From NCBI GenBank assembly GCA_020866945.1, contig JAJBVW010000194.1:1-17935 (forward strand): a DNA stretch of 17,935 bases, given 5' to 3'. The DNA comes from Oscillospiraceae bacterium. Its GTDB lineage: Bacteria > Bacillota > Clostridia > Oscillospirales > Oscillospiraceae. Under the pieces are notes generated by a model. That model was not told where the DNA came from, made no database searches, and was given only the letters and a program-made list of their open reading frames with translations. The position numbers were made by a program, and so were the translations under genes. Every line of letters begins with the position of its first letter. The first letter of the stretch is position 1. Below are positions 1 to 6,866 of this stretch, piece after piece.

Positions 1-65
1 GGGTGGGGGCGGGGGGAAGCCTCCACCGTGCCCAGCACTAAATAAGAGTGCATCTCCCATCCCCA

Positions 66-1001
66 TCACATACCGGGCATGATGCGGAAGGCTACCTCGT
101 GGCCGCAGATTAGCTGGGATTTGTGGGAGAAGAAGACACGGCCGGCGCAGCCGGGGCGGAGCTGCTCGAGGATTTTTCCTGTGCAGGGGTCGAGAATATC
201 GGCGAGGACGTCCTCCGCCGTCACCTGGTCGCCGGGGAATTTATGACGCAGGAACAGCCCGCCGGCGGCGGAGAGGACGGTGTGCAGGCGGTTTTCCCAG
301 AAGATAGCAGGCTCCGCCTCCGGGGCCGGCACGGGCTTTTTCGAGAGGCCCTTTTTATACAGGAACCGCAGCACGGCGTCCACGGCCTGCGCGGCGGAGC
401 TTTGGTCGATGCAGTCGGTCTCTCGGGTATAGAGGGAAAACGCCTGCGTATCCCAGACCTGCCAGTTATAGTTGAGCGTCGTGGTATCATAGGGCTGGGG
501 CGTGCGGATGATGACATACGGCAGGCCGAAGTTGACCGCCGCGCCGGCGTCCTCATAGCCGGTGTTCATCATACGCACGTGGGGCAGGAAATCGCCCGGC
601 AGATAGAAGCTCGCCATCTGCACGCCATAGGCATAGCCCTGGAGCGCCTCGAAGATGCGCGCCGCGATGCGCTGGGTGGTCTCCCCCTGGTCGTAGCCGG
701 GGAACATACGGTTGATGTCCGTGTTGTCTGCGGCCCAGAACCGGCGGCCCACGTTCATGGAAAATTGGTTGGCGCAGGGGATGACCAGAAGCCCGCAGTC
801 CTCCGCGAGCGCTCCCTCCTGCTCCAGCTTTTCAAGCGCCTGGATAAGCAGGGCGCAGCTATACATCTGCTGAAGCTCGTTGCCGCGCATGGCCCCCATG
901 ACAGCGAGGCTTTTTTCGTTTTCATTGCCGAAGCGCCAGCCCTTCACGGGCAGGCTCTGGCGATAGGGCGTATCGACGGAAAATAAGACAGTCTCTCTCA
1001 T
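66..1001 (-). CDS. Aspartoacylase/succinylglutamate desuccinylase-family protein lacking the zinc site (probable pseudoenzyme)
   Basis: The 311-residue protein has the AspA/AstE fold of the M14-like zinc deacylases. The substrate-binding signature INRMFPG (residues 96-102, Arg98) is kept, and a C-terminal beta-rich domain is present. The first zinc motif, normally G-x-H-G-x-E, reads G-A-M-R-G-N-E (36-42), so His is Arg39. The second zinc His, expected before Ala-Ser near residue 130, is Met129. The catalytic Glu is replaced by Arg166. The neighbouring paralogue keeps all of these residues. The start ATG overlaps the stop of that paralogue by four bases (ATGA), which implies translational coupling and probably co-assembly. 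Family membership rests on alignment by eye with the neighbour. Loss of catalysis is inference; a binding or regulatory role, possibly as a heterodimer subunit, is plausible. Confidence 0.8.
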   Translation of the reverse strand: MRETVLFSVDTPYRQSLPVKGWRFGNENEKSLAVMGAMRGNELQQMYSCALLIQALEKLEQEGALAEDCGLLVIPCANQFSMNVGRRFWAADNTDINRMFPGYDQGETTQRIAARIFEALQGYAYGVQMASFYLPGDFLPHVRMMNTGYEDAGAAVNFGLPYVIIRTPQPYDTTTLNYNWQVWDTQAFSLYTRETDCIDQSSAAQAVDAVLRFLYKKGLSKKPVPAPEAEPAIFWENRLHTVLSAAGGLFLRHKFPGDQVTAEDVLADILDPCTGKILEQLRPGCAGRVFFSHKSQLICGHEVAFRIMPGM

Positions 1002-1918
1002 GCCGCGCCTCCCAATATCCGGGCCAGCAGCGAGCCTTCATACACCACGGGGTATTCCCGCAGGGTGAACAGCAGCCCCGTGGCGGGGCTTATGACCTCC
1101 TCCAGCACCGCGCCGGTGAGAGGGTCGGCGATGTCGCCCAGCTTCTGCCCCTGGGTGACGGGGCCGCCGTGGGTGACGGTGGGCAGGAAAATGCCCGGCT
1201 TTCCGGCGTTTATGAAGGACACGGCCCCGTCCGAGGAGACGATGGGCGGCGTGACCGGCGGCACTGGGGCCGACCACATCCCCATATGCGCCATCAGGGA
1301 GAGGATGCCGTGGATGAGCTGCTCCCCATACGCGCGGGTGACGCGCATACCGACGCCCATTTCCACCACCAGGGTCGGCGTTCCGGAGGTATTGAGGCTG
1401 TACGCCAGGGTGGATTCGAGGACGGTGGCCGCCGCGTATATCCACACGAGGTTCATGTTGAGATGCTTTGCCAGCGGCAGGAGCCGCTCCGCGGTGTCCT
1501 CGCTCAGACGCACCTGGGGGATCTCCCGCAGAAATACGTTGCTCGCGTGGATGTCGATGGCCGCGTCCGCGACGGAGATGTCCGCCATGATGCGCGCCGC
1601 GAGAAACTCCGACATGGAGCCGCCCTCACTGCCGGGGAAGGTGCGGTTCATGTCCAAATCACAGAGGGGGATGCCCCGCGTCATGGTGCTGATGCCCAGG
1701 GGGTTGGTGGCGGGGTAGATGTCCACCGTGCCGTGGAGATGCTCCGGATGCGCCTGCAAAATCTGGGCCAGCCGCCAGGCGACATACTGCCCCTCCAGCT
1801 CGTCCCCGTGGGTGCCGGTGGCGACGCACAGACGCTTACCGCCGCTGCCGATGCGGTTTTTCTGAATCACCAGCTCCTCCCCCACAGGCAGGGGAAGGCT
1901 GACTACCTGCTGAACCAT
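998..1918 (-). CDS. Succinylglutamate desuccinylase/aspartoacylase-family deacylase, zinc site intact
   Basis: The 306-residue protein is a zinc-dependent amide hydrolase of the AspA/AstE branch of M14-like enzymes. These enzymes remove acyl groups from amino acids or split N-acyl amino acids. Visible motifs are GTHGDE (35-40; zinc ligands His37 and Glu40), DMNRTFPG (89-96; substrate-binding Arg92), DIHAS (122-126; zinc ligand His124) and VVEMG (184-188; catalytic Glu186). The C-terminal third is the usual lipoyl-like beta domain. The ATG is preceded by GGGAGG about 11 bases upstream, and a GC-rich hairpin sits just before that site. The true substrate cannot be read from the sequence. Placement beside an ATP-grasp, alpha-E and transglutaminase set suggests that it trims a peptide-like or acylated amino-acid product. 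No signal peptide is seen, so it is probably cytoplasmic. Confidence 0.88.
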   Translation of the reverse strand: MVQQVVSLPLPVGEELVIQKNRIGSGGKRLCVATGTHGDELEGQYVAWRLAQILQAHPEHLHGTVDIYPATNPLGISTMTRGIPLCDLDMNRTFPGSEGGSMSEFLAARIMADISVADAAIDIHASNVFLREIPQVRLSEDTAERLLPLAKHLNMNLVWIYAAATVLESTLAYSLNTSGTPTLVVEMGVGMRVTRAYGEQLIHGILSLMAHMGMWSAPVPPVTPPIVSSDGAVSFINAGKPGIFLPTVTHGGPVTQGQKLGDIADPLTGAVLEEVISPATGLLFTLREYPVVYEGSLLARILGGAA

Positions 1919-1933
1919 AAATGAACTCCCTCC

Positions 1934-1952
1934 CGCCGCCGGTTCGGCGGCG
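1934..1952. other. GC-rich hairpin upstream of the deacylase ribosome site
   Basis: An 8-base perfect stem (1934-1941 with 1945-1952) has a 3-base loop. It lies just upstream of the GGGAGG ribosome site of the minus-strand deacylase gene. It could modulate translation initiation or block read-through from the transglutaminase gene. Confidence 0.5.
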
Positions 1953-1971
1953 CTCTTCTTTCGTCATGTGA

Positions 1972-2003
1972 CCGCCGGATAGGAAGCACTCAATATCCGG
2001 CGG
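1972..2003. terminator. Intergenic hairpin between the transglutaminase and deacylase genes
   Basis: A perfect 10-base stem (1972-1981 with 1994-2003) encloses a 12-base loop. It lies in the 134-base gap after the transglutaminase stop, read on the minus strand. No clear T-tract follows, so it may be a processing or stabilising hairpin and not a full terminator. A second stem (2027-2033 with 2040-2046) lies immediately after the transglutaminase stop codon. Either could lower expression of the downstream deacylase pair. Confidence 0.45.
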
Positions 2004-2052
2004 CAGGAATCTGCTGTTCTATTGTACCAGATTTTTCCCAATCTGGGTAGTA

Positions 2053-2826
2053 TTACTGCTGCGTTACCTTCATATAAACGCTCTGCCGCTGTCCGCCGCC
2101 GCCGAGGAACACCCCGCGCTCGATGGGGCAGTCCCCAAAATCGCGGCCCACGCCGAAGCGGATATAGCTGTCGTCCGTCCAGCGGCCCCGCGTGGGGTCT
2201 ATGCCTGTCCACAGGCCGTCCAGCCAGACCTCGCACCAGGCATGGCTTGCGCCCTCGCCCTGGGTGAGACCGTTTGCGTACCGCGCCGTAAGGCCGCTTG
2301 CGCGGGCCAGCGCAAGATACACATGGGCAAAGTCCTGGCACACGCCCATCCCGGTCTCAAACGCCTGGGCGGCGGTGGTGTTCACCCCGGTGACGCCGGG
2401 GGTATAGGCCATGCGCCCCTGGACGGCGGTTACAAGCGCCCAGGCCCGCGCAGATGGCTCCTCCGGCAGGTCAAGCGCGCGCAAAAAATCCTCCATCGCC
2501 GGGGCGGGACTGGCGTAGGGGGAGGGATAGCGAAAAATGGGATGGGCAGCCTCCGGGCGGCGAAGCGCCGGCGCGGTCATCGCCGTGCCCCGGACGGTAT
2601 AGCGGAAATGGTCGTGCGGCTGCTCTATGCGGCCCAGCTGCAGGAGGTTTCCGAACCCGTCCCGCTGCAAGGCAAAATGGGCATACGACTCCAGGGCCAG
2701 GGATACGTCCAGTATCTCCTGCCCCGGAAAGCTCGGGGGCAGGCACCGCAGGACGAAATCATGGCCCCGGACAGGCTGGTCAAACTCCAGCAGAATATCA
2801 TAGAAAAAGTCAAGCCTCCGGCTCAT
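2053..2826 (-). CDS. Transglutaminase-like domain protein of the ATP-grasp/alpha-E cluster
   Basis: The 257-residue cysteine-protease-fold protein has a bacterial transglutaminase N-terminal beta domain (about residues 1-100) and a transglutaminase-like core (about 105-250). The catalytic triad is visible: Cys163 in GVCQDF, His195 in SHAW and Asp210 in GIDPTRG. The C-terminal stretch FGVGRDFGDCPI is typical of this family. Members generally act as peptidases or amidases that cut amide bonds, or as transamidases. The start ATG overlaps the alpha-E stop by four bases (ATGA), so the trio is translationally coupled. Iyer and colleagues described the recurring ATP-grasp, alpha-E and transglutaminase set as a predicted peptide or amide synthesis and recycling system. 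The specific substrate is unknown. Confidence 0.9.
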   Translation of the reverse strand: MSRRLDFFYDILLEFDQPVRGHDFVLRCLPPSFPGQEILDVSLALESYAHFALQRDGFGNLLQLGRIEQPHDHFRYTVRGTAMTAPALRRPEAAHPIFRYPSPYASPAPAMEDFLRALDLPEEPSARAWALVTAVQGRMAYTPGVTGVNTTAAQAFETGMGVCQDFAHVYLALARASGLTARYANGLTQGEGASHAWCEVWLDGLWTGIDPTRGRWTDDSYIRFGVGRDFGDCPIERGVFLGGGGQRQSVYMKVTQQ

Positions 2827-3494
2827 AGAAGAAATAAACTCTCCACACTGCGCAGAAGAAGCGGCTTGTCAATCTCCGCGCCCTCCATGACCGCGCTCTG
2901 AATCACGTCCAGCGCCTCATGGTTTATCGGGAGATTGGTCTTATACAGCCGGTTCAGGAGCTTCAAAAGCTCCCGCTTCAGCCGCTCCGTGCGCCAGTCC
3001 AGCCGCAGCATCAGGCTCAGCCGCTCCACAAAGCCGCCGGCCTTGAGGGTGTTGCGCACGTCCTCCTCGTCCACCGCGTCGTCAAAGCAGCCGCGGAAGG
3101 CCATGATGTCGTCCAGCACCCATTGCAGCTCCACATGGGGAGAGGCGCTTGACGCGGCCATGACGATGGCGTCCTGCACCATTTGCAGATAGGAAAGGCT
3201 CGGCGTCGTGATGGTCTCCCGCAGCACCATGCCGTTTCCAAGCATATTGTCGATGCTCGAGCGGATGGAGTTTACGTCCTCCGCGTCGAAAAGATAGTGC
3301 TGCCAGAAATCCTCCGTGTCCGTATACGGGCAGTGGATGCCCATTTTCTGGCAGAACGCGGGGTAATCGACCGTCGCGCCGTCTAATACCTGGTCAAATT
3401 CCGCCAGCATATATTGCAGCGTGGTATAGGTCCGCTCCGAATAGCGGCCCAGCCAATATAAACGGTTTTGCTTGCTCAGTGTGACAGTATCCAT
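2823..3494 (-). CDS. Alpha-E domain protein
   Basis: The 223-residue mostly alpha-helical protein belongs to the alpha-E family (formerly DUF403). The N-terminus LYWLGRYSERTYTTLQYMLAEF is the family's recognisable opening, with the conserved Arg and Glu of GRYSER. It seems shorter than many members, which I recall as about 300 residues. The family has no assigned reaction. It nearly always sits between a circularly permuted ATP-grasp gene and a transglutaminase-like gene, and is thought to help that ligase. The start at 3494 lies 19 bases inside the end of the ATP-grasp gene, and the stop overlaps the transglutaminase start. Dense overlaps argue for a stoichiometric complex. No membrane segment or signal peptide is seen. 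Confidence 0.88.
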   Translation of the reverse strand: MDTVTLSKQNRLYWLGRYSERTYTTLQYMLAEFDQVLDGATVDYPAFCQKMGIHCPYTDTEDFWQHYLFDAEDVNSIRSSIDNMLGNGMVLRETITTPSLSYLQMVQDAIVMAASSASPHVELQWVLDDIMAFRGCFDDAVDEEDVRNTLKAGGFVERLSLMLRLDWRTERLKRELLKLLNRLYKTNLPINHEALDVIQSAVMEGAEIDKPLLLRSVESLFLL

Positions 3495-4801
3495 GTGTCC
3501 TTAAAGCCTCCCCCTTGAGAAGAATTGACGATAAAGCTGTCCGGGTCGCGGGAAAACCGCGTCAGGCCGCTGGGCCAGACGACCGTCTCGTCCTTCCCGG
3601 AGAGGACGAAGGCCAGCAAATCCGCCTTGCGCTCCACGCGCTCGCCGTTGTCCATAATTGGCAAATCCTGGAAATCCACAACCTCCTGCGCGATGAACCG
3701 GCGCGGCTGGTCCAGAATGGCGAGGCGCATGGCCTCCAGCTCACCCGGCGTCATGCGGTCGCCGAATCGCACGCCGTAGCCGCCGGCCTCTGCGACGTCC
3801 TTAATGACGAGCGTGTTGAGATGCTCCAGAACGAAGCGTCTGTCCTCTTCATAGAACGGCAGATACGTCGGGGCGTTGGAGAGGATAGGCTCCTCGCCGA
3901 GATAATACCGCACCATTTTCGGCACGAAGTAGTAGATGCCCTTGTCGTCGGCGACGCCGTTTCCGAAGGCGTTCAGGATGGCCACGTTCCCCGCCCGGTA
4001 TGCCCCGAACACGTTCGGGATGCCGATAACGGAGGTCGGCTCAAAGGCCAGCGGGTCCATGAAATCATCCGACACGCGGCGGTACATCGCGCCGACGCGC
4101 TGGTCGCCCTTGGTGGAGCGGTAATACACCACCCTGTCCCGAACGTATATATCCCCGGCCTCCGCCAGCACCGCCCCGCATTTTTCCGCGAGATAGGAGG
4201 GCTCACCGTAGGCGCCCTTCAACCGTCCCGGGGAGAACACCACGTTGATGCCCCCGGTGTTCACGCTGTCCATCGTCCGGCGCAGAAGCTCGCCATAGTC
4301 GCGGTTGTCCACAACGGGGTTGCTGCGGAACGTCTCCGGGCTGCAATGGCGGCAGAGGTCTCTCGCAATGAGGGGATACGAGGCCCCGGAGGGGATGCGC
4401 AGGTTATCCTCCAGCACGTACCAGATACCATCCTTGCCCTTCACAAGGTCGATGCCTGAGATGTGGCTGTATACGCCGCCGGCGGGGGTTATCCCCTCGC
4501 ACTGGGGGATGTAGTTCGGGGAGCGATAGACGAAATCCTCCGGCACGACCCCGTCGGCCACGATCTGCTTCGGGCCGTAAATGTCCTTCAAAAACAGGTT
4601 CAGCGCCCGCACGCGCTGGCTCAGGCCCTTTTCCAGCGTCGCCCATTCGTCGGCCTGGATGACCCGGGGAATGGCGTCGAACGGGAACAGCCGTTCCTGG
4701 AACACGCCGTCCTTATAAATGCCGAATTTCACGCCGTATCTCGCGAGCTGCTGGTTGATCAGCCGTTCGTTTTTCACAAGGTCTTCCACAGTTGCATCCA
4801 T
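3476..4801 (-). CDS. Circularly permuted type 2 ATP-grasp protein
   Basis: The 441-residue protein is a predicted ATP-dependent carboxylate-amine ligase of the circularly permuted ATP-grasp type 2 family (formerly DUF404/DUF407). Recognisable blocks are an N-terminal segment around FPFDAIPRVI, the central YVLEDNLRIPSGASYPL with acidic and basic nucleotide and metal residues, VFSPG, and the C-terminal WPSGLTRF and SSQGGGFKDTW, which close the family alignment. I chose the ATG at 4801, preceded by GGAGAGG. The GTG at 4837 in the same frame has no ribosome site. It is the first gene of the operon, behind a strong promoter at 4885-4913. The likely role is forming an amide or peptide bond in an uncharacterised small molecule or protein tag, with the alpha-E and transglutaminase partners. 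The product cannot be named from sequence. Confidence 0.9.
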   Translation of the reverse strand: MDATVEDLVKNERLINQQLARYGVKFGIYKDGVFQERLFPFDAIPRVIQADEWATLEKGLSQRVRALNLFLKDIYGPKQIVADGVVPEDFVYRSPNYIPQCEGITPAGGVYSHISGIDLVKGKDGIWYVLEDNLRIPSGASYPLIARDLCRHCSPETFRSNPVVDNRDYGELLRRTMDSVNTGGINVVFSPGRLKGAYGEPSYLAEKCGAVLAEAGDIYVRDRVVYYRSTKGDQRVGAMYRRVSDDFMDPLAFEPTSVIGIPNVFGAYRAGNVAILNAFGNGVADDKGIYYFVPKMVRYYLGEEPILSNAPTYLPFYEEDRRFVLEHLNTLVIKDVAEAGGYGVRFGDRMTPGELEAMRLAILDQPRRFIAQEVVDFQDLPIMDNGERVERKADLLAFVLSGKDETVVWPSGLTRFSRDPDSFIVNSSQGGGFKDTWILSH

Positions 4802-4817
4802 CCTCTCCGAACAAAAG

Positions 4818-4858
4818 AACACAGGCCCAACGCGCACACAACGCCATTGTCCTGTGTT
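4818..4858 (-). promoter_or_regulatory. Leader hairpin before the ATP-grasp gene
   Basis: AACACAGG (4818-4825) is complementary to CCTGTGTT (4851-4858), with 25 bases between. On the minus strand this folds in the roughly 77-base leader between the predicted start of transcription and the ribosome site at 4802-4808. It is a candidate attenuator or stability element. No known riboswitch class was recognised. Confidence 0.4.
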
Positions 4859-4884
4859 TTTTGTCTCTATAAAATTATGAATAT

Positions 4885-4913
4885 ATTATACCGCCGTTTC
4901 CGCCCCGCGTCAA
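4885..4913 (-). promoter_or_regulatory. Sigma-A promoter of the ATP-grasp operon
   Basis: On the minus strand, TTGACG (4908-4913) is followed after 17 bases by a perfect TATAAT (4885-4890). It points at the ATP-grasp gene and is close to consensus. Confidence 0.85.
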
Positions 4914-4949
4914 GAAAAATTTATCTGCAGCATAGCGCTTTCTTATAAT

Positions 4950-4964
4950 TGGAAATCGTTTCCA
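4950..4964. promoter_or_regulatory. Candidate operator in the divergent intergenic region
   Basis: TGGAAA-TCG-TTTCCA is a perfect dyad. It lies upstream of the minus-strand ATP-grasp promoter and about 60 bases upstream of the plus-strand TetR promoter. The regulator that binds it, if any, is unknown. Confidence 0.35.
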
Positions 4965-5021
4965 GTTAAACGTCCCGCCCCTATCTCATCCGGCGGGGAT
5001 TATTTATTATTTGTCATTGCC

Positions 5022-5049
5022 TTGACTTGCCGGAGATGGATGGTATAAT
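5022..5049 (+). promoter_or_regulatory. Sigma-A promoter of the TetR-ADH-MATE operon
   Basis: TTGACT (5022-5027) is followed after 16 bases by TATAAT (5044-5049). The expected transcription start falls inside the palindrome at 5051-5075, so a bound repressor would block it. Confidence 0.85.
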
Positions 5050-5050
5050 A

Positions 5051-5075
5051 TATTAGACCGACAGTCGGTCTAATA
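5051..5075. promoter_or_regulatory. Perfect TetR-type operator palindrome
   Basis: Two perfect 12-base arms (5051-5062 and 5064-5074/5075) flank a single central base at 5063. The core is GACCGAC-A-GTCGGTC. It begins two bases after the -10 element and ends just before the ribosome site GGGAGG (5076-5081) of the TetR gene. Position and symmetry fit autoregulation by the TetR protein encoded immediately downstream. Confidence 0.85.
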
Positions 5076-5090
5076 GGGAGGTATGACATT

Positions 5091-5501
5091 ATGCGCGTGA
5101 TTAAGGATGCCGAGGTGCGCCGGGGAGAGATTCTGGACGCGGCGGAAAAGCTGTTTAACGAAAAGGGGTATGCCAAGACGACCACAGAGGACATCCTGGC
5201 CATGACCGGCATAGCCAGAGGCACGCTGTATTACCATTTCAAGGGGAAGGAAGACATCCTGCTGGCCATGATAGACCGGCAGATTGAGCAGCGGGAGCAG
5301 GCCATGCGCCAAATTGCGGACGACGAGAGCGCCTCCGCGGTGGAAAAGCTCGTGCGGGTGATTGAACTATTATCCAGCAGCGGCATGATGGCGGATGGCG
5401 TGTATGGAAAAGGGAACTTTGAGCTGCATCAGGAGAGCTTCACCCGCAGCCTCATGCGCTTTGGCCCTATTATGACGGAGATGGTGGAACAGGGAATATA
5501 A
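5091..5501 (+). CDS. TetR/AcrR-family regulator, shortened by a nonsense codon
   Basis: The 136-residue product keeps the TetR DNA-binding domain. The helix-turn-helix runs from about residue 25 to 50 and ends in the family hallmark GTLYYHFKGKEDIL. Roughly the first half of the ligand and dimerisation domain is also present. The ATG at 5091 has GGGAGG nine bases upstream. Translation stops at TAA 5499-5501 and a second in-frame stop, TAG, follows at 5508-5510. The frame then continues open to 5717 with TetR-like C-terminal sequence, so the intact gene would encode 208 residues. The gene is the first of the operon and is preceded by a perfect operator palindrome. It most likely repressed itself and the dehydrogenase and MATE genes. 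The shortened protein may not dimerise or sense ligand properly. Confidence 0.85.
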   Translation: MRVIKDAEVRRGEILDAAEKLFNEKGYAKTTTEDILAMTGIARGTLYYHFKGKEDILLAMIDRQIEQREQAMRQIADDESASAVEKLVRVIELLSSSGMMADGVYGKGNFELHQESFTRSLMRFGPIMTEMVEQGI

Positions 5502-5717
5502 ACCGGGTAGTTTTCTACCCCCTACCCGCGGGAGAGCGTGGAGCTTCTTTTTTGTGCCTCGGAGCTGCACGACCCCCGGGTGTTCGACTGGCCGGCGGAG
5601 GAACGCCAGCGCAAAAAGCTGGCGTTCTTCTGGATGCTGGAGGTCACGCTGGGCATTTCCCCAGAGGCCAAAAAGCGCCTGTACGCGCTGGCCCATCTGG
5701 ACGAAGAGGATGCGTGA
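5502..5717 (+). pseudogene. Detached C-terminal part of the TetR gene
   Basis: After the stop at 5499-5501 the same reading frame has one more stop (5508-5510), then runs open for 68 codons to TGA 5715-5717. It reads FSTPYPRESVELLFCASEL and onward, with helical text such as WMLEVTLGISPEAKKRLYAL, as expected for the last helices of a TetR ligand domain. There is no obvious ribosome site for independent translation; a GTG at 5538 lacks one. I read this as the remainder of one gene split by two nonsense codons. Confidence 0.75.
5504..5527 (+). other. Hairpin overlapping the two stop codons of the TetR gene
   Basis: GGGTAG-TTTT-CTACCC (5505-5520) forms a perfect 6-base stem. The left arm can instead pair with a second copy, CTACCCG, ending at about 5527, which gives a 7-base stem. 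The second nonsense codon (TAG 5508-5510) is part of the stem. This looks like a local palindromic sequence change at the lesion. Confidence 0.5.
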
Positions 5718-5758
5718 GATTCAAGTTTGTTAATTAAAAATTTGAAAGAAGGAATAGA

Positions 5759-6841
5759 ATGTTAGCAGGAATTATTTATGGTTTGCACGATTATCGTTTG
5801 GGCGAGGCGGAAATGCCGAAGATAGAAAAGCCCACCGACGTGCTCCTGAAGGTCACGGCCACCGCCATCTGCACGAGCGAGGTTCACTATGCCGAGGGAT
5901 TTCAGCCGCTGACGGTGCCCTTCACCACCGGCCACGAGTTTGTGGGAACCATTGTGGAGGCAGGCAGCGAGGTGAAGAAATTCAAGGTCGGCGACCATGT
6001 TGACGTAGCCACCTATCCGTACTGCGGCGAATGCCCCGTGTGCAAGAGCGGCAACACCGGCCACTGTCCCAACGGCGCGCTTTTTGGAAGCGACCCCTCC
6101 TGGGGCAACCTCAACGGCGGCATGGCGGAATACGTCCGCGTTCCCTTTGCCGACCAGGCGTGCCTTCTGATCCCGGAGGGCGTTCCTGACGAGCAGGCCC
6201 TCCTCGTGGGCGATATGCTCGGCACCGGCTATCAGGGCGTGGTGCAGGCGCAAATCAAGGAGGGAGACGTCGTGGTGGTGTCCGGCCTGGGGCCGGTGGG
6301 CCTTTGCGCCATCGCCATGGCGAAGCTCCGGAAGCCCAAAATGGTCATCGGCATTGGCCGCCGCCCGGAGCGGCTGAAGGCCGCCATGGAGTGCGGCGCG
6401 GACTATGTGGTCGATACCGATATGGGCGGCGACGCTGTCTATGAAAAGGTGAAGGAGCTGACCGGCGGCGACCCGCTGTATGCGGGCAGCACGATTTTTG
6501 AGGGCTTTGCGGACAGCTATATCGACACCGCCGGCGCGGCCTCCTCCAGCGCGCTGGGCCTCCGGCTGCTGAAGGTGGGCGGCAGGCTCTCTCAGGTGGC
6601 GATGGTAAACCCCGACCACTATGAGTTCAACCTGCATACCGTGTGCATGAAAAACATCACGGTGCAGGGCGGCCTGACGAACCTGGCAGATTTCCCCTAT
6701 CTCATGGACTGTCTGGCCCAGAAGAAGGTGAACCTCGCGCCTGTCATCACCCATGTGTTCCCGCTGTCCGAGTTTGACAAGGCGCTCGATATATTCGCCC
6801 ATAAGAAGGACGGCTCCATAAAGGTTGTCCTCAAGCCGTGA
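5759..6841 (+). CDS. Zinc-dependent alcohol dehydrogenase (medium-chain dehydrogenase/reductase)
   Basis: The 360-residue protein is a GroES-like/Rossmann medium-chain dehydrogenase that oxidises an alcohol or reduces an aldehyde or ketone with NAD(P). Catalytic zinc ligands are Cys38 (ICTSE), His59-Glu60 (GHEFVG) and probably Asp152 (GDMLGTG). The structural zinc lobe is complete, with C-x2-C-x2-C-x7-C at Cys89, 92, 95 and 103. The nucleotide-binding motif is GLGPVG (176-181). Length is normal for the family. The start has AGAAGGAA about six bases upstream. It follows the TetR gene by 41 bases and precedes the MATE gene by 25, so it is probably part of the TetR-controlled unit. The substrate is not identifiable. 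Pairing with an efflux pump suggests handling of a reactive carbonyl or other toxic compound (inference). Confidence 0.92.
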   Translation: MLAGIIYGLHDYRLGEAEMPKIEKPTDVLLKVTATAICTSEVHYAEGFQPLTVPFTTGHEFVGTIVEAGSEVKKFKVGDHVDVATYPYCGECPVCKSGNTGHCPNGALFGSDPSWGNLNGGMAEYVRVPFADQACLLIPEGVPDEQALLVGDMLGTGYQGVVQAQIKEGDVVVVSGLGPVGLCAIAMAKLRKPKMVIGIGRRPERLKAAMECGADYVVDTDMGGDAVYEKVKELTGGDPLYAGSTIFEGFADSYIDTAGAASSSALGLRLLKVGGRLSQVAMVNPDHYEFNLHTVCMKNITVQGGLTNLADFPYLMDCLAQKKVNLAPVITHVFPLSEFDKALDIFAHKKDGSIKVVLKP

Positions 6842-6866
6842 GCCTGGAAAGCGGAGGTGAAGCATC

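Noticed and set aside
3515..4459. A 314-codon plus-strand frame opposite the ATP-grasp gene
   Set aside because: No family resemblance is visible, and it spans the conserved blocks of the ligase on the other strand.
4799..4837. Extended N-terminus of the ATP-grasp protein from GTG 4837
   Set aside because: No ribosome site precedes that GTG, and it lies inside the leader hairpin. ATG 4801 has GGAGAGG directly upstream.
5762..6865. A 367-codon open frame antisense to the alcohol dehydrogenase gene
   Set aside because: It has no recognisable motif, while the opposite strand has a complete dehydrogenase with zinc and nucleotide motifs.
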